Shown here one piece after another: positions 15,281 to 31,221 of a stretch of DNA of 64,000 nt (position 1 is its first letter; each line of letters opens with the position of its first letter). The notes under the pieces were generated by a model that ran no database searches, was not told the DNA's origin, and saw only the letters and a list, made by a program, of their open reading frames with translations. The DNA comes from Clavibacter nebraskensis NCPPB 2581 (GTDB lineage: Bacteria; Actinomycetota; Actinomycetes; Actinomycetales; Microbacteriaceae): contig NC_020891.1 of NCBI RefSeq assembly GCF_000355695.1, positions 2,046,001 to 2,110,000 on the forward strand. The letters are read 5' to 3'. The translations under genes and the position numbers were made by a program.

Positions 15281-15306
15281 TGCACGCTGTTGAGTTCTCA
15301 AGGAAC
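15281..15306 (-). other. 5' strand of the pre-16S processing stem
   Basis: On the transcribed strand it reads TTGAGAACTCAACAGCGTGC. CAACAGCGTGCA is a perfect 12-nt complement of the spacer at 13366-13377. The TTGAGAACT core also occurs before 23S, as is common in actinobacterial rRNA leaders. Confidence 0.82.
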
Positions 15307-15419
15307 GGACGCTCCCGACACCGACCATCACAGCCAGCCATCGGAACTCACACTCCACCGCTCCCCGTGGGAGTGATCCAGACCAGAAGGCCCAGCACTC
15401 ACGTCGGAAGCAGAATCAG

Positions 15420-15449
15420 ACCCTAGCTCAGTTAATGGTAAACACGCAA
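15420..15449 (-). promoter_or_regulatory. Candidate rRNA operon promoter
   Basis: On the minus strand TTGCGT (15449-15444), an 18-bp spacer and TAGGGT (15425-15420) resemble a sigma-70 promoter about 330 nt before 16S. Other arrangements are possible, and rRNA operons often have more than one promoter. Confidence 0.4.
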
Positions 15450-15629
15450 CCCTCAAGGCCACGGCAACTTCTGTTTCACCAGGATCATCACCCACCAGAA
15501 CAGCTCCGGAAGCCTTCCAGCTCCCCGCCCCTTCCGGCGACAAGAGGAGACATTACGCGGACCACCCCACCCCCGCAAAACAACCCGCATCCCGGGCGTG
15601 TCGCAACCGCCTCCCAGACAATATCGCGG

Positions 15630-16946
15630 TCAGGACGGGATTCCGGCGACCGTGATACCGGCGAGGGTCTTCTTGCCCCGCCGGATCACAGCGAAACGGC
15701 CGTGCAGGAGATCATCTACGACCGCGGCCGCGTCGCCCACCGCGACGTTGTTCACGTACACCCCGCCCTGGGTGATCGCGCGTCGGGCCTCCCCCGCGCT
15801 CGAGACCAGACCCGTGTCGATCAGGGCCTGGATCACGGTGGTGCCGACGGGGATCTCGGCGGACGGGAGTTCCCCGAGCGCAGCGCGGAGCGTGGGCTCA
15901 TCGAGAGCGCTCAGCTCGCCCTGGCCGAAGAGCGCCTGCGCGGCCGCGATCGCGGACTCCGTCGCCGCGACGCCGTGCACCAGCGTGGTCACCTCCCACG
16001 CGAGTGCGCGCTGCGCCTCGCGCCGGAACGGCTCGGACTCCACGGCGCGCGCGAGCTCCTCGATGCGCGCCCGGTCGAGGAACGTGAAGATGCGCAGGCG
16101 GTGGATCACGTCGGCGTCGTCGGTGTTGAGCCAGAACTGGTAGAACGCGTACGGGCTCGTGAGCTCGGGGTCGAGCCACACCGCGTTGCCCTCGCTCTTG
16201 CCGAACTTGGTGCCGTCGGAGTTGGTGACGAGGGGCGTGCCGATCGCGTGCGCCGTCGCCCGCTCGCTGCGCCGGATGAGGTCGGTGCCGCTGGTGAGGT
16301 TGCCCCACTGGTCGCTGCCACCGGTCTGCAGCACGCACCCGTGCGTGCGGTGCAGCTCCCGGAAGTCGAGGCCTTGCAGGATCTGGTAGCTGAACTCGGT
16401 GTAGCTGATGCCCTCGTCGGAGTTGAGGCGCGCGCTGACAGCGTCCTTCTTGAGCATGGTGCCCACCCGGAAGTGCTTGCCCACCTCCCGGAGGAAGTCG
16501 ATGGCGCTCAGGGGCGCCGTCCACTCCAGGTTGTTGACGATCCGCAGGGCGTTGTCGCCCTCGGAGCTGAGGAAGGCGGACACTTGCGCCCGGATGCGAC
16601 CGACCCACTCCGCCACGACCTCCGGGCTGTTGAGCGTGCGCTCCGCCGTCGGTCGCGGGTCGCCGATGAGCCCCGTCGACCCGCCCACCAGGCCGAGCGG
16701 CCGGTGCCCGGCCAGCTGGAGCCGCCGCATGAGGAGAAGCTGCACGAGGTTGCCGAGGTGCAGGCTCGGCGCGGTGGGGTCGAAGCCGCAGTAGTAGGCG
16801 ATGGGCGGACCGGACAGCAGCTCCTTCAGCGCGTCCTGGTCCGTGGAGACGTGCACGTACCCACGCCAGACGATCTCCTCCCACACGTCCTCGAAGGACG
16901 GGTCGTTGCGCTGGGCGGAGAGGCGTTCGGGATCGGCGTTCGTCAC
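15630..16946 (-). CDS. tyrS: Tyrosyl-tRNA synthetase
   Basis: TyrS charges tRNA-Tyr. This 438-residue class I enzyme has the tyrosine-binding YYCGFDPTAPSLHLGNL region, in which the HIGH equivalent is HLGN. The KMSKS equivalent is KFGKSEG, as usual for bacterial TyrRS. A C-terminal S4 RNA-binding domain is present (SSAGEARRAITQGGVYVNN). The GTG at 16946 is chosen because it has a TACCGT -10-like hexamer 6 nt upstream and no Shine-Dalgarno, so it is predicted leaderless. The ATG at 16970 would lie upstream of that promoter. It is a single-gene unit upstream of the rRNA operon, in the same direction. Confidence 0.96.
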   Translation of the reverse strand: MTNADPERLSAQRNDPSFEDVWEEIVWRGYVHVSTDQDALKELLSGPPIAYYCGFDPTAPSLHLGNLVQLLLMRRLQLAGHRPLGLVGGSTGLIGDPRPTAERTLNSPEVVAEWVGRIRAQVSAFLSSEGDNALRIVNNLEWTAPLSAIDFLREVGKHFRVGTMLKKDAVSARLNSDEGISYTEFSYQILQGLDFRELHRTHGCVLQTGGSDQWGNLTSGTDLIRRSERATAHAIGTPLVTNSDGTKFGKSEGNAVWLDPELTSPYAFYQFWLNTDDADVIHRLRIFTFLDRARIEELARAVESEPFRREAQRALAWEVTTLVHGVAATESAIAAAQALFGQGELSALDEPTLRAALGELPSAEIPVGTTVIQALIDTGLVSSAGEARRAITQGGVYVNNVAVGDAAAVVDDLLHGRFAVIRRGKKTLAGITVAGIPS

Positions 16947-16952
16947 CCGATC

Positions 16953-16958
16953 ACGGTA
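16953..16958 (-). promoter_or_regulatory. Predicted -10 element of tyrS (leaderless start)
   Basis: TACCGT on the minus strand, 6 nt before the GTG start. No Shine-Dalgarno intervenes. Confidence 0.5.
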
Positions 16959-17094
16959 CCAGCGCGGCATCCCCGGGCCGGAGGGTGCGGCGGCGACGAC
17001 CGACGTGTCGGGGGTCGGTGGCCCACGTCATGCTGATGTCCACCGTCGGATGAGCGCATCAGCGCGATGGGATTGATCGTGTCGAGTCAAGTGC

Positions 17095-17112
17095 ATGGCA
17101 TTGATGTGCCAT
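17095..17112 (+). promoter_or_regulatory. Inverted repeat upstream of the SatD-like gene
   Basis: ATGGCA, a 6-nt spacer TTGATG, then TGCCAT, 29 nt before the start codon. The downstream gene ends in a helix-turn-helix, so this could be an autoregulatory operator. It could also be a small mRNA hairpin. Confidence 0.35.
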
Positions 17113-17141
17113 CATCAAGCTCAGAGACTTGAGGAGCGCGC

Positions 17142-17819
17142 ATGTTCGTCATCACCGCCGACCAGAAGGCCAGCCGGCACGACATCGACCGCGCCGGGAG
17201 CGGACGGGACGACCTCGCTGCCCGCTACGAGGGCCGCCTGGTGCTCCCGGTCGACCGCACGTCCGGCGACGAGGTGCAGGCGCTCGTCGCCGACGCGGCC
17301 ACGGCGCTCGACATGGTGCTGCTGCTCACGCGCGCCGGGCACTGGAGCGTCGGGCTCGGCATCGGGACGGTGCGGACCCCGCTCCCCCGCGCGACGCGCG
17401 AGGCGACGGGGCCGGCGTTCATCGCCGCCCGCGACGCCGTCACGGCGGCGAAGCGGAGCGCGACGCGGTTCGCGCTCGCGACGGATCCGCCGACCGCGCG
17501 CGCCGACGACGATCCGCCACCGGCGCTTCCGGGGCCCGCGGAGGTCGAGGCGCTCCTCACGCTGCTGCTGCTCGCGCGGGACCGACGCACCCCGCAGGGC
17601 TGGGACGTCGTCGACCGCATGGAGGGCGGCGGGACGCAGCGCGAGGTGGCGGCCGAGCTCGGGATCACGCCGCAGGCCGTGAGCACGCGGCTCCGCACGA
17701 GCGGGTGGCGGGCCGAGCGCGCCGCGATCCCCGGGCTCGCGGCGCTGCTCGCGCACCTCGACGCGGGAGCGACGGCAGCCGGGGAACCCGCCGCGACGCG
17801 GGACGGGCGCGACTCGTGA
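17142..17819 (+). CDS. SatD-like protein with C-terminal helix-turn-helix
   Basis: This 225-residue protein resembles the SatD family. It starts MFVITADQKASR, has SGDEVQALV where SatD proteins have GDEFQ, and carries GLGIGTVRTPL and TGPAFIAARDAV. These match the G-I-G and GPA..AR.A blocks of the family. Residues 170-200 form a helix-turn-helix (TQREVAAELGITPQAVSTRLRTSGW). The start is ATG with GAGGAG 5 nt upstream. Its stop overlaps the next gene as GTGA, so the two are coupled. The molecular role of SatD is unknown; DNA binding is inferred from the helix-turn-helix. Confidence 0.78.
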   Translation: MFVITADQKASRHDIDRAGSGRDDLAARYEGRLVLPVDRTSGDEVQALVADAATALDMVLLLTRAGHWSVGLGIGTVRTPLPRATREATGPAFIAARDAVTAAKRSATRFALATDPPTARADDDPPPALPGPAEVEALLTLLLLARDRRTPQGWDVVDRMEGGGTQREVAAELGITPQAVSTRLRTSGWRAERAAIPGLAALLAHLDAGATAAGEPAATRDGRDS

Positions 17820-18415
17820 TCCCCGCCGGCTCGCCCGCCGAGGTCGCGGCCTGGGTCGTCCTCTGCCTGCTCGCCACCGCGAGCCTCGTGCTCGCGCTGC
17901 TGGCCGTGCGCGCGCCACGCACGGGAACGGTCGCGGGGGCCGCCGCCGCCCTCGGCGCCGCGGTGGTGCTGGGCCTCGCGCTCGAGGGCGTCGCCTCGCC
18001 GCTGGTCGTCGGGTACCTCGGGCTCGTCGCCGTCGTGCTCGCGGTGCTGGGCGGCGGGTCGGCGTCCACCGTCGTGCTGGCCCTCGCCACCCGCGGCTCG
18101 GTGCCGCCCGGCGCGTACGGCGGGATCCTGGTCCCGCCGCGCGGGCAGGAGGACGACCCCTCCGCGATCCGTCGACCGACACATGAGGTGCTGCGCGGCG
18201 GCGCGACGATCGGCATGCTCGAGCGGCTGGCCGTCGCGGCCGTCATCCTCGCGGGCTACCCCGAGGCGCTGGCGGTCGTCATCGCCATCAAGGGCGTCGG
18301 CCGGTTCTCCGAGCTCGGCGAGGCGGCCGAGGCGCGCGAGCGCTTCATCATCGGCACCCTCGTGAGCTGGCTGTGGGCCGCGACGTGCGCGGCGGTCGTG
18401 CTCGTCGTCCGCTAG
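17816..18415 (+). CDS. Membrane protein paired with SatD-like regulator
   Basis: 199 residues with about five hydrophobic segments. The first two lie at residues 7-30 and 38-55, another near 60-85, and two close to the C terminus. The C-terminal block reads GATIGMLERLAVAAVILAGY, then AIKGVGRF, and ARERFIIGTLVSWLWA. A block of the form G..IG.LER......L......A.KS..RF...IGTL.S is typical of membrane proteins encoded beside SatD. The GTG start overlaps the regulator stop. No transport or enzymatic motif is visible. Function unknown. Confidence 0.72.
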   Translation: MIPAGSPAEVAAWVVLCLLATASLVLALLAVRAPRTGTVAGAAAALGAAVVLGLALEGVASPLVVGYLGLVAVVLAVLGGGSASTVVLALATRGSVPPGAYGGILVPPRGQEDDPSAIRRPTHEVLRGGATIGMLERLAVAAVILAGYPEALAVVIAIKGVGRFSELGEAAEARERFIIGTLVSWLWAATCAAVVLVVR

Positions 18416-18433
18416 CCGGCAGGCCGGCACCGC

Positions 18434-19048
18434 TCAGCGGCGGACGCGGGCGACGTGCGCGCGATACGGCGAGACCGTGGGGTCGCCGGGCACCCAGAAC
18501 CGCCAGGGGAAGAGCTCGCCGGATCCGCCCGGGCCGGACACGCCGACGCGCGGACCCGATGCCGGCAGCGCGAGCGGCGCGTCCGGCAGGACGAGACCGT
18601 AGGGCGCCGCGTCGAGCGCCGCGCCGTCGTCGGACAGCGGGATGCCGAGCGCGACGGTGAGGCGCGCGGGGCCGCGCGCCAGGTCGCGATCGCGGACGGC
18701 GGCACCCCGGCGGCTCCGCGCGAGGTCGGCGCCCTCGATCACCTCGCCCGCGCGTAGCAGGACCCCCGCGCTCATCCCCTCGGGGCCGCAGACGATGTTC
18801 GCGCACGTGTGCATGCCGTACGTGAAGTACGCGTAGAGATGCGCGGGCGGGCCGAACATGGTCGCGTTGCGCGCGCGCTTCCCCCGGAAGGCGTGCGAGC
18901 CGGGATCCTCGCCCACCCCGCGGTACGCCTCCACCTCGGTGAGGCGGACGGCGACGCGGCCCTCCTCCGAGTCGCGCGACAGGATGGCGCCGAGGAGGGC
19001 GGGCGCCACCTCGACCGCGTCGCGCGCGAAGAAGGCCGCGTCGATCAC
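18434..19048 (-). CDS. mpg: 3-methyladenine DNA glycosylase (AAG/MPG family)
   Basis: It removes alkylated purines from DNA in base excision repair. The 204 residues have the family layout: [18 protein letters not shown] at the start, then [20 protein letters not shown] with the catalytic Glu. The minor-groove block [28 protein letters not shown] and [13 protein letters not shown] follow. The start is GTG, 7 nt after the stop of the small membrane protein upstream, so it is likely the tail of the arginine transcript. It converges on the SatD-like pair. Confidence 0.95.
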   Translation of the reverse strand: MIDAAFFARDAVEVAPALLGAILSRDSEEGRVAVRLTEVEAYRGVGEDPGSHAFRGKRARNATMFGPPAHLYAYFTYGMHTCANIVCGPEGMSAGVLLRAGEVIEGADLARSRRGAAVRDRDLARGPARLTVALGIPLSDDGAALDAAPYGLVLPDAPLALPASGPRVGVSGPGGSGELFPWRFWVPGDPTVSPYRAHVARVRR

Positions 19049-19055
19049 GCGGGGA

Positions 19056-21917
<2,862 letters not shown>

Positions 21918-21965
21918 GCCGTTCTCCGTTTCGTTGCTGAGGTGTCTCGGGGTGTGGGGGCTGCG

Positions 21966-24252
<2,287 letters not shown>

Positions 24253-24256
<4 letters not shown>

Positions 24257-25187
24257 GCGGGCACGACCTCCGTTCCGATTCCGTTCGTGGTGAAGATCTC
24301 GAGGAGCATCGAGTGCGGGATGCGGCCGTCGATGATCGCGGCCTTGGGCACTCCCCCGTCGACGGCCTCGAGGCACGCCGCCATCTTGGGGATCATGCCC
24401 GACTCGAGCGAGGGCAGGAGGGCGCGGAGCTCGTCGGCGCGGATGTCGGAGACGAGGGATCCGCGGTCGGGCCAGTCGCGGTAGAGGCCGGCGACGTCGG
24501 TGAGGATCACGAGCTTCTCGGCGCCGAGGGCCACGGCGAGCGCGGCGGCCGCGGCGTCCGCGTTCACGTTGAGCGACACCTGCGGGTCGGACTCGTCGGG
24601 CGCGATGGAGGAGACGACGGGGATGCGGCCGGCGTCGAGCTGCGCGAGAACGGCCGTGGGATCCACCGCCACGACGTCGCCCACGAGGCCGAGGTCGACC
24701 TCGACGCCGTCGACCACGGCGCCGCGCCGGCGGCCGGTGAAGAGCCCCGCGTCCTCGCCGGCGACGGCGGCCGCGAGGGGCCCGTGCGCGTTGATGCCGC
24801 GCACGACGTCGCGGCTGACCTGCCCGGTGAGCACCATGCGGACGACCTCGAGGACCTCGGGGGTGGTGACGCGGTATCCCCCGCGGAACTCGCTCTCGAT
24901 GCCGAGGCGCGTGAGCATCGCGCTGATCTGCGGCCCGCCGCCGTGCACGACGACCGGTCGGAGCCCCGCGTAGCGGAGGTAGACGACGTCCTCCGCGAAG
25001 GTGCGCGTGAGCTCCTCGTCGACCATGGCGTTGCCGCCGAACTTCACGACCACGATGCGGTCGTGGAAGCGCTGCAGCCACGACAGCGACTCGATGAGCG
25101 TCGCGGCCTTCGACTCGGCCTGCGCCTGGTCGCGCTCGGCGGCGTCCTGCGTGATGGCGGTCACGTCCGTCCCGTCTGCGCCGCCCA

Positions 25188-25188
<1 letters not shown>
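24253..25188 (-). CDS. argB: Acetylglutamate kinase
   Basis: Phosphorylates N-acetylglutamate. The conserved blocks are VVKFGGNAM near residue 46, [28 protein letters not shown] and [12 protein letters not shown]. The ATG at 25188 overlaps the argJ stop as TGATG. An upstream in-frame extension would run through argJ in another frame and is rejected. The N terminus has about 40 residues before the kinase core, with a mobile helix as in arginine-inhibited forms, which suggests feedback control by arginine. This last point is inference. Confidence 0.96.
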
Positions 25189-27391
<2,203 letters not shown>

Positions 27392-27394
27392 TCA

Positions 27395-27400
27395 AATCTA
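27395..27400 (-). promoter_or_regulatory. Predicted -10 element of argC (leaderless start)
   Basis: TAGATT on the minus strand, followed by 6 nt (TGACGC) and the ATG. No recognisable -35. Confidence 0.55.
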
Positions 27401-27449
27401 GTGCCGGTGCCGGAGTGGCCCCGCCGGGCCGCAGGGCCGGACGACAGCG

Positions 27450-27486
27450 CGGGCGGGCCATCCCTGGGGAGGAGCCCACCCGCGCG
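27450..27486 (-). terminator. Terminator of pheST
   Basis: 11-bp stem (CGCGGGTGGGC with GCCCGCCCGCG, one G-T pair) around a 15-nt loop, just after the pheT stop. No U-run. Confidence 0.7.
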
Positions 27487-27507
27487 TCACGCCAGGTGCG
27501 CGCCGGA

Positions 27508-30051
27508 CTACTCGCGGAGCGTCGCGCCGAACCGCTCGGCGGCCAGGCGCACGGATCCGTCGCGGGCCTCGCTCGCCTCGGCCGCGGTCAGCGTGCGGTC
27601 GGGCGCGCGGAAGCGGAGCGCGAACGTGAGCGAGCGGGTGCCGTCCGCGACGCCGGCGCCGCGGTAGTCGTCGACGAGCCGGGCAGTCTCGAGCAGGTCG
27701 CCCGCACCCTCGACCACCGTGCGGAGGAGCTCCCCCGCCGGGACCTCGAGCGGCACGACCAGGCTGAGGTCCTGCGTCGCGACGGGCATCGAGGTGAGCG
27801 TGCGCACCTCGACCGCCCCGCCCGCGAGGGCGACGAGCTGATCGAGGTCGACCTCGGCGAGCGCGACGCGCTCGGGCAGGTCGAGCTCGGCGGCGAGCGC
27901 GGGCAGCAGCTCGCCCGCGAAGCCCACGATGACGGGGCCGTCGGCGCTCACGGCCTCGACCACGGCCGTGCGTCCCGGGTGCATGGCGATGTGGGTGCCC
28001 TGCTCGAAGCGGATCTTGACGCCCACGGCGTGCGCGAGCTGCCGCACGGCGTCGAGCGCATCGACGAGGCCCGCCCGCTGCGCCGGGGTGCCGGGCTGCT
28101 TCGAGACGGCGTCGCCGAGGATCAGCACGCCCACGTGGCGCGGCTGCGGCGGGATCCCCGCGTCGAGCGCCTGAAGCGTCTCCGCGTCGGGACGCGCGGC
28201 CCCGGGCGGCATCTGCGGAGAGCCGTATGCGACCCCCGCCGACGGCAGGAACACGGTGCCCGTCTCGAACAGCGCGAGGTCCGTGGATCCGCGCGACAGG
28301 TTCCGACGCGCGATGTCGATGAGCCCCGGCAGCAGCGAGCGGCGGAGGTAGGGGAACGCGACGTCGAGCGGGTTGGCGAGGCGCACCGCGGGCGCATCGT
28401 CGCGATCGGCGGCGCCGAAGCGCGCGTTCTGCGCCTCGGACGCGAACGGCGACCCCATGACCTCGGTGAGCCCGCCCGCGGCGAGCGCGATCGAGGCCTG
28501 GCGGCGGACGCGCTGCGCGGCGGTGAGGCCGCGACCGGGAGGCGCGACGGGCAGCACGGCGGGGATCCGGTCGTAGCCGACGATGCGCGCGACCTCCTCC
28601 ACGAGGTCGGCGCGGTGCCGGAGGTCCGGGCGCCAGGTCGGCGGCGTCACGACGAGCAGGCCGTCGCGCTCCTCGAGCGCGCAGCCCACGTCGACGAGCG
28701 CGTGGCGCACCTCGTCCAGCGTGTAGTCGACGCCGACGAGCGACGCCGGGTAGCCCCGGGGCAGCTCGATCGCCGCGCGCGGCACGGTCGTGTCGAGGAT
28801 CGAGCCGAGGCCCTCCGCGTGACCGCCGGCGAGCTCCTCGAGGAGCTGCACGGCGCGCGCCGCGGCGGCCGGGGCGACGCGGGGATCCACGCCCCGCTCG
28901 AACCGCTTCGACGCCTCGCTCGGCAGCTTGTGCCGACGGGCCGTGCGCGCGATGGAGACCGGGTCGAAGCCCGCCGCCTCGATCAGCACGCGGCTGGTGC
29001 CCGCCCCGATCTCGGTGGCCGCGCCGCCCATGACGCCCGCGAGCCCCACGGGCCCCGAGTCGTCGGCGATGACGAGGTCCTCGACGTGGAGCGTGCGCTC
29101 GCGCCCGTCGAGCGTGACGAGCGTCTCGCCCTCGGCGGCGCGGCGGACGACGATGCCGCCCTGCAGCCGGTCGAGGTCGTACGCGTGCAGCGGCTGGCCG
29201 AGCTCGAGCATCACGTAGTTAGTGATGTCGACCGCGAGCGAGATGGAGCGGACGCCCGCGAGGGTCAGCCGCGAGACCATCCACGGCGGCGTGGGCCGGG
29301 ACACGTCGAGGCCGGAGACCACGCGCGTGACGAACACGTCGGCGCCGACGCGACCGCGGATCGGGGCGCCGTCGTCGACGCGCACCTCCACGCCCGCCGC
29401 CGGCGCGTCGGCCGCGAGCAGCGCGAGCGCGTCCGCGGGATCGGTGAACGCGGCGCCCGTGGCGTGGGCGTATTCGCGGGCGATGCCGCGGATCGAGAAC
29501 GCGTAGCCGCGGTCGGGCGTGACGTTGACCTCCACCGCGCGGTCGTCGAGGCGCAGGAGCGCGAGCGCGTCCGTGCCGACCTCGGGGTCGAGGCCCAGCG
29601 AGGAGAGGACGAGGATCCCGTCGTGCTCCTCCCCCAGGCCGAGCTCCCGCGACGACGCGATCATGCCGTCCGACACGTGCCCGTAGGTCTTCCGCGCGCT
29701 GATGGGGAACGGGCCGGGGAGCACGGCGCCCGGCAGGCTCACCACGACCTTGTCGCCGACGACGAAGTTGTGCGCGCCGCAGACGATGCCGCGGACGTCC
29801 TCGCCGCCGTCGGCCGCCGCGGCGCCCTCGGGAGCCACGCGGACGGAGCACCAGTTGATGGTCTTGCCGTTCGTCTGCGGCTCGGGCGTCGCCTCGAGCA
29901 CCTGCCCGACGACGACGGATCCGGAGATCGAGAACGCGTGCACGTCCTCCTCTTCCAGGCCCACCTTCACGAGGGAGGCGTGGACGTCCTCGGGAGTGAC
30001 CCCCGCGGGGAGCTCGACGTGCTCGCCGAGCCAGCTGATCGGGATCCTCAC
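27508..30051 (-). CDS. pheT: Phenylalanyl-tRNA synthetase beta chain
   Basis: The beta subunit of the alpha2-beta2 PheRS, 847 residues. It opens with IPISWLGEHVELP, then the tRNA-binding OB fold (VVGQVLEATPEPQTNGKTINWCSV, VCGAHNFVVGDKVVVSLPGAVLP). The B3/B4 editing region and the B5 domain follow, and the FDX-ACB tRNA anticodon domain ends the chain (RTLTSMPVATQDLSLVVPLEVPAG). The GTG at 30051 is chosen because it starts the conserved N terminus 2 nt after the pheS stop. A longer frame would run through pheS. Confidence 0.96.
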   Translation of the reverse strand: MRIPISWLGEHVELPAGVTPEDVHASLVKVGLEEEDVHAFSISGSVVVGQVLEATPEPQTNGKTINWCSVRVAPEGAAAADGGEDVRGIVCGAHNFVVGDKVVVSLPGAVLPGPFPISARKTYGHVSDGMIASSRELGLGEEHDGILVLSSLGLDPEVGTDALALLRLDDRAVEVNVTPDRGYAFSIRGIAREYAHATGAAFTDPADALALLAADAPAAGVEVRVDDGAPIRGRVGADVFVTRVVSGLDVSRPTPPWMVSRLTLAGVRSISLAVDITNYVMLELGQPLHAYDLDRLQGGIVVRRAAEGETLVTLDGRERTLHVEDLVIADDSGPVGLAGVMGGAATEIGAGTSRVLIEAAGFDPVSIARTARRHKLPSEASKRFERGVDPRVAPAAAARAVQLLEELAGGHAEGLGSILDTTVPRAAIELPRGYPASLVGVDYTLDEVRHALVDVGCALEERDGLLVVTPPTWRPDLRHRADLVEEVARIVGYDRIPAVLPVAPPGRGLTAAQRVRRQASIALAAGGLTEVMGSPFASEAQNARFGAADRDDAPAVRLANPLDVAFPYLRRSLLPGLIDIARRNLSRGSTDLALFETGTVFLPSAGVAYGSPQMPPGAARPDAETLQALDAGIPPQPRHVGVLILGDAVSKQPGTPAQRAGLVDALDAVRQLAHAVGVKIRFEQGTHIAMHPGRTAVVEAVSADGPVIVGFAGELLPALAAELDLPERVALAEVDLDQLVALAGGAVEVRTLTSMPVATQDLSLVVPLEVPAGELLRTVVEGAGDLLETARLVDDYRGAGVADGTRSLTFALRFRAPDRTLTAAEASEARDGSVRLAAERFGATLRE

Positions 30052-30053
30052 GA

Positions 30054-31091
30054 CTACACCACCATCCCGAACTGCGCGCCGAATCGGATGTCGCCCTCGA
30101 CGATGTCGCGCATGTCGGAGAGGTCGTTGCGGAACATGAGGGTGCGCTCGGTGCCCATGCCGAACGCGAAGCCCTGGTACTCGGCGGGGTCGATGCCCGC
30201 GGAGCGCAGCACGTTCGGGTTCACCATGCCGCAGCCGCCCCACTCGATCCAGCGGGGCCCGCCGGCCGCGGCCGGGTGCCAGACGTCCATCTCGGCGCTC
30301 GGCTCGGTGAAGGGGAAGTAGTTGGGGCGCAGGCGGATGCGCGCGTCCTCGCCGAACATCGAGCGCGCGAAGTGCTCGAGCGTGCCGCGGAGGTGCGCCA
30401 TGGTGAGGCCGCGGTCGATCGCGATCCCCTCGATCTGGCGGAACGCGGGCGTGTGCGTCGCGTCGAGCTCGTCGCTGCGGAAGGTGCGGCCCTGCGCGAT
30501 CGTGTACACGGGCAGCTCGTCGGCGAGCAGCGTGCGGATCTGCACGGGAGAGGTGTGCGTGCGGAGCACCAGGTGCGCGTCGGTCGGATCCACGTAGAAG
30601 GAGTCCTGCATGGCGCGCGCCGGGTGGTCGGGCGGGAAGTTGAGCGCGTCGAAGTTGAACCACTCGCTCTCGAGCTCGGGGCCCTCGTTCACCTGCCAGC
30701 CCATGCCGACGAAGATGTCGGCGATGCGCTCCTCGAGCATGGTGAGCGGGTGCCGTGCACCCGCGCGCCAGCGGCTCGGCAGCGCGGTGACGTCCACGGC
30801 CTCGGCCACGAGGCGCGCGGCGGCCTCCTGCTCCTGGATCTCCGCCTCGCGCGCCTGGAACGCCTGCGTGACGCGGGCGCGCGACTGGCCGACGAGCTTG
30901 CCGGCGTCCTTGCGCTGTTCGGGCGGCAGCGAGCGGAGCGATCCGTTCAGCCGGGCGAGCGGGGAGGCCTCGCCGATGTGGGCGGACCGGGCCTCGGCGA
31001 GCGACGCGGAGTCGGTGGTCGCGTTGAGCGCGGCCATCGCCTGCTCCACGGCGGCGCCGACGGTCTCCTCGGAGATCTGGGGTTCGGACAT
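30054..31091 (-). CDS. pheS: Phenylalanyl-tRNA synthetase alpha chain
   Basis: 345 residues. An N-terminal coiled coil of about 90 residues precedes the class II catalytic core: HPLTMLEERIADIFVGMGW, LRTHTSPVQIRTL, YRIGR-like GRTFRSDELDATHTPAFRQIEG and GMGTERTLMFRNDLSDMRD. It heads the pheST unit. TAGACT lies 8 nt before the ATG with no Shine-Dalgarno, so transcription probably starts at or just before the start codon. Confidence 0.96.
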   Translation of the reverse strand: MSEPQISEETVGAAVEQAMAALNATTDSASLAEARSAHIGEASPLARLNGSLRSLPPEQRKDAGKLVGQSRARVTQAFQAREAEIQEQEAAARLVAEAVDVTALPSRWRAGARHPLTMLEERIADIFVGMGWQVNEGPELESEWFNFDALNFPPDHPARAMQDSFYVDPTDAHLVLRTHTSPVQIRTLLADELPVYTIAQGRTFRSDELDATHTPAFRQIEGIAIDRGLTMAHLRGTLEHFARSMFGEDARIRLRPNYFPFTEPSAEMDVWHPAAAGGPRWIEWGGCGMVNPNVLRSAGIDPAEYQGFAFGMGTERTLMFRNDLSDMRDIVEGDIRFGAQFGMVV

Positions 31092-31099
31092 GAGGCCCG

Positions 31100-31105
31100 A
31101 GTCTA
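31100..31105 (-). promoter_or_regulatory. Predicted -10 element of pheS
   Basis: TAGACT on the minus strand, 8 nt before the ATG. Confidence 0.45.
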
Positions 31106-31129
31106 CCGAGCGGCCGCCGCCGTCCCGGC

Positions 31130-31171
31130 CCGCGGCCGGCGTCGCCTCGGCGCACGACGGGCCGGCCGCGG
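31130..31171 (-). terminator. Terminator of gluABCD
   Basis: Perfect 11-bp arms (CCGCGGCCGGC with GCCGGCCGCGG) around a 20-nt loop, 50 nt after the gluD stop. Confidence 0.75.
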
Positions 31172-31221
31172 CGTGCCTGACGGGCCCGTGCAGGCGGCGT
31201 GGTCCGCCCCGGTGGGAGGGG

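Larger units (their letters stand above)
15084..15629 (-). other. rRNA operon leader and promoter region
   Basis: About 550 nt between tyrS and 16S without a gene. It holds the leader arm of the pre-16S stem near 15281-15306 and a candidate promoter at 15420-15449. The rest is unremarkable. Open frames here have no coding features. Confidence 0.75.

Noticed and set aside
27508-31155. A 1,215-residue fusion of PheS region and PheT
   Set aside because: The first part is an out-of-frame shadow of pheS. PheT proper begins at the GTG at 30051, 2 nt after the pheS stop.
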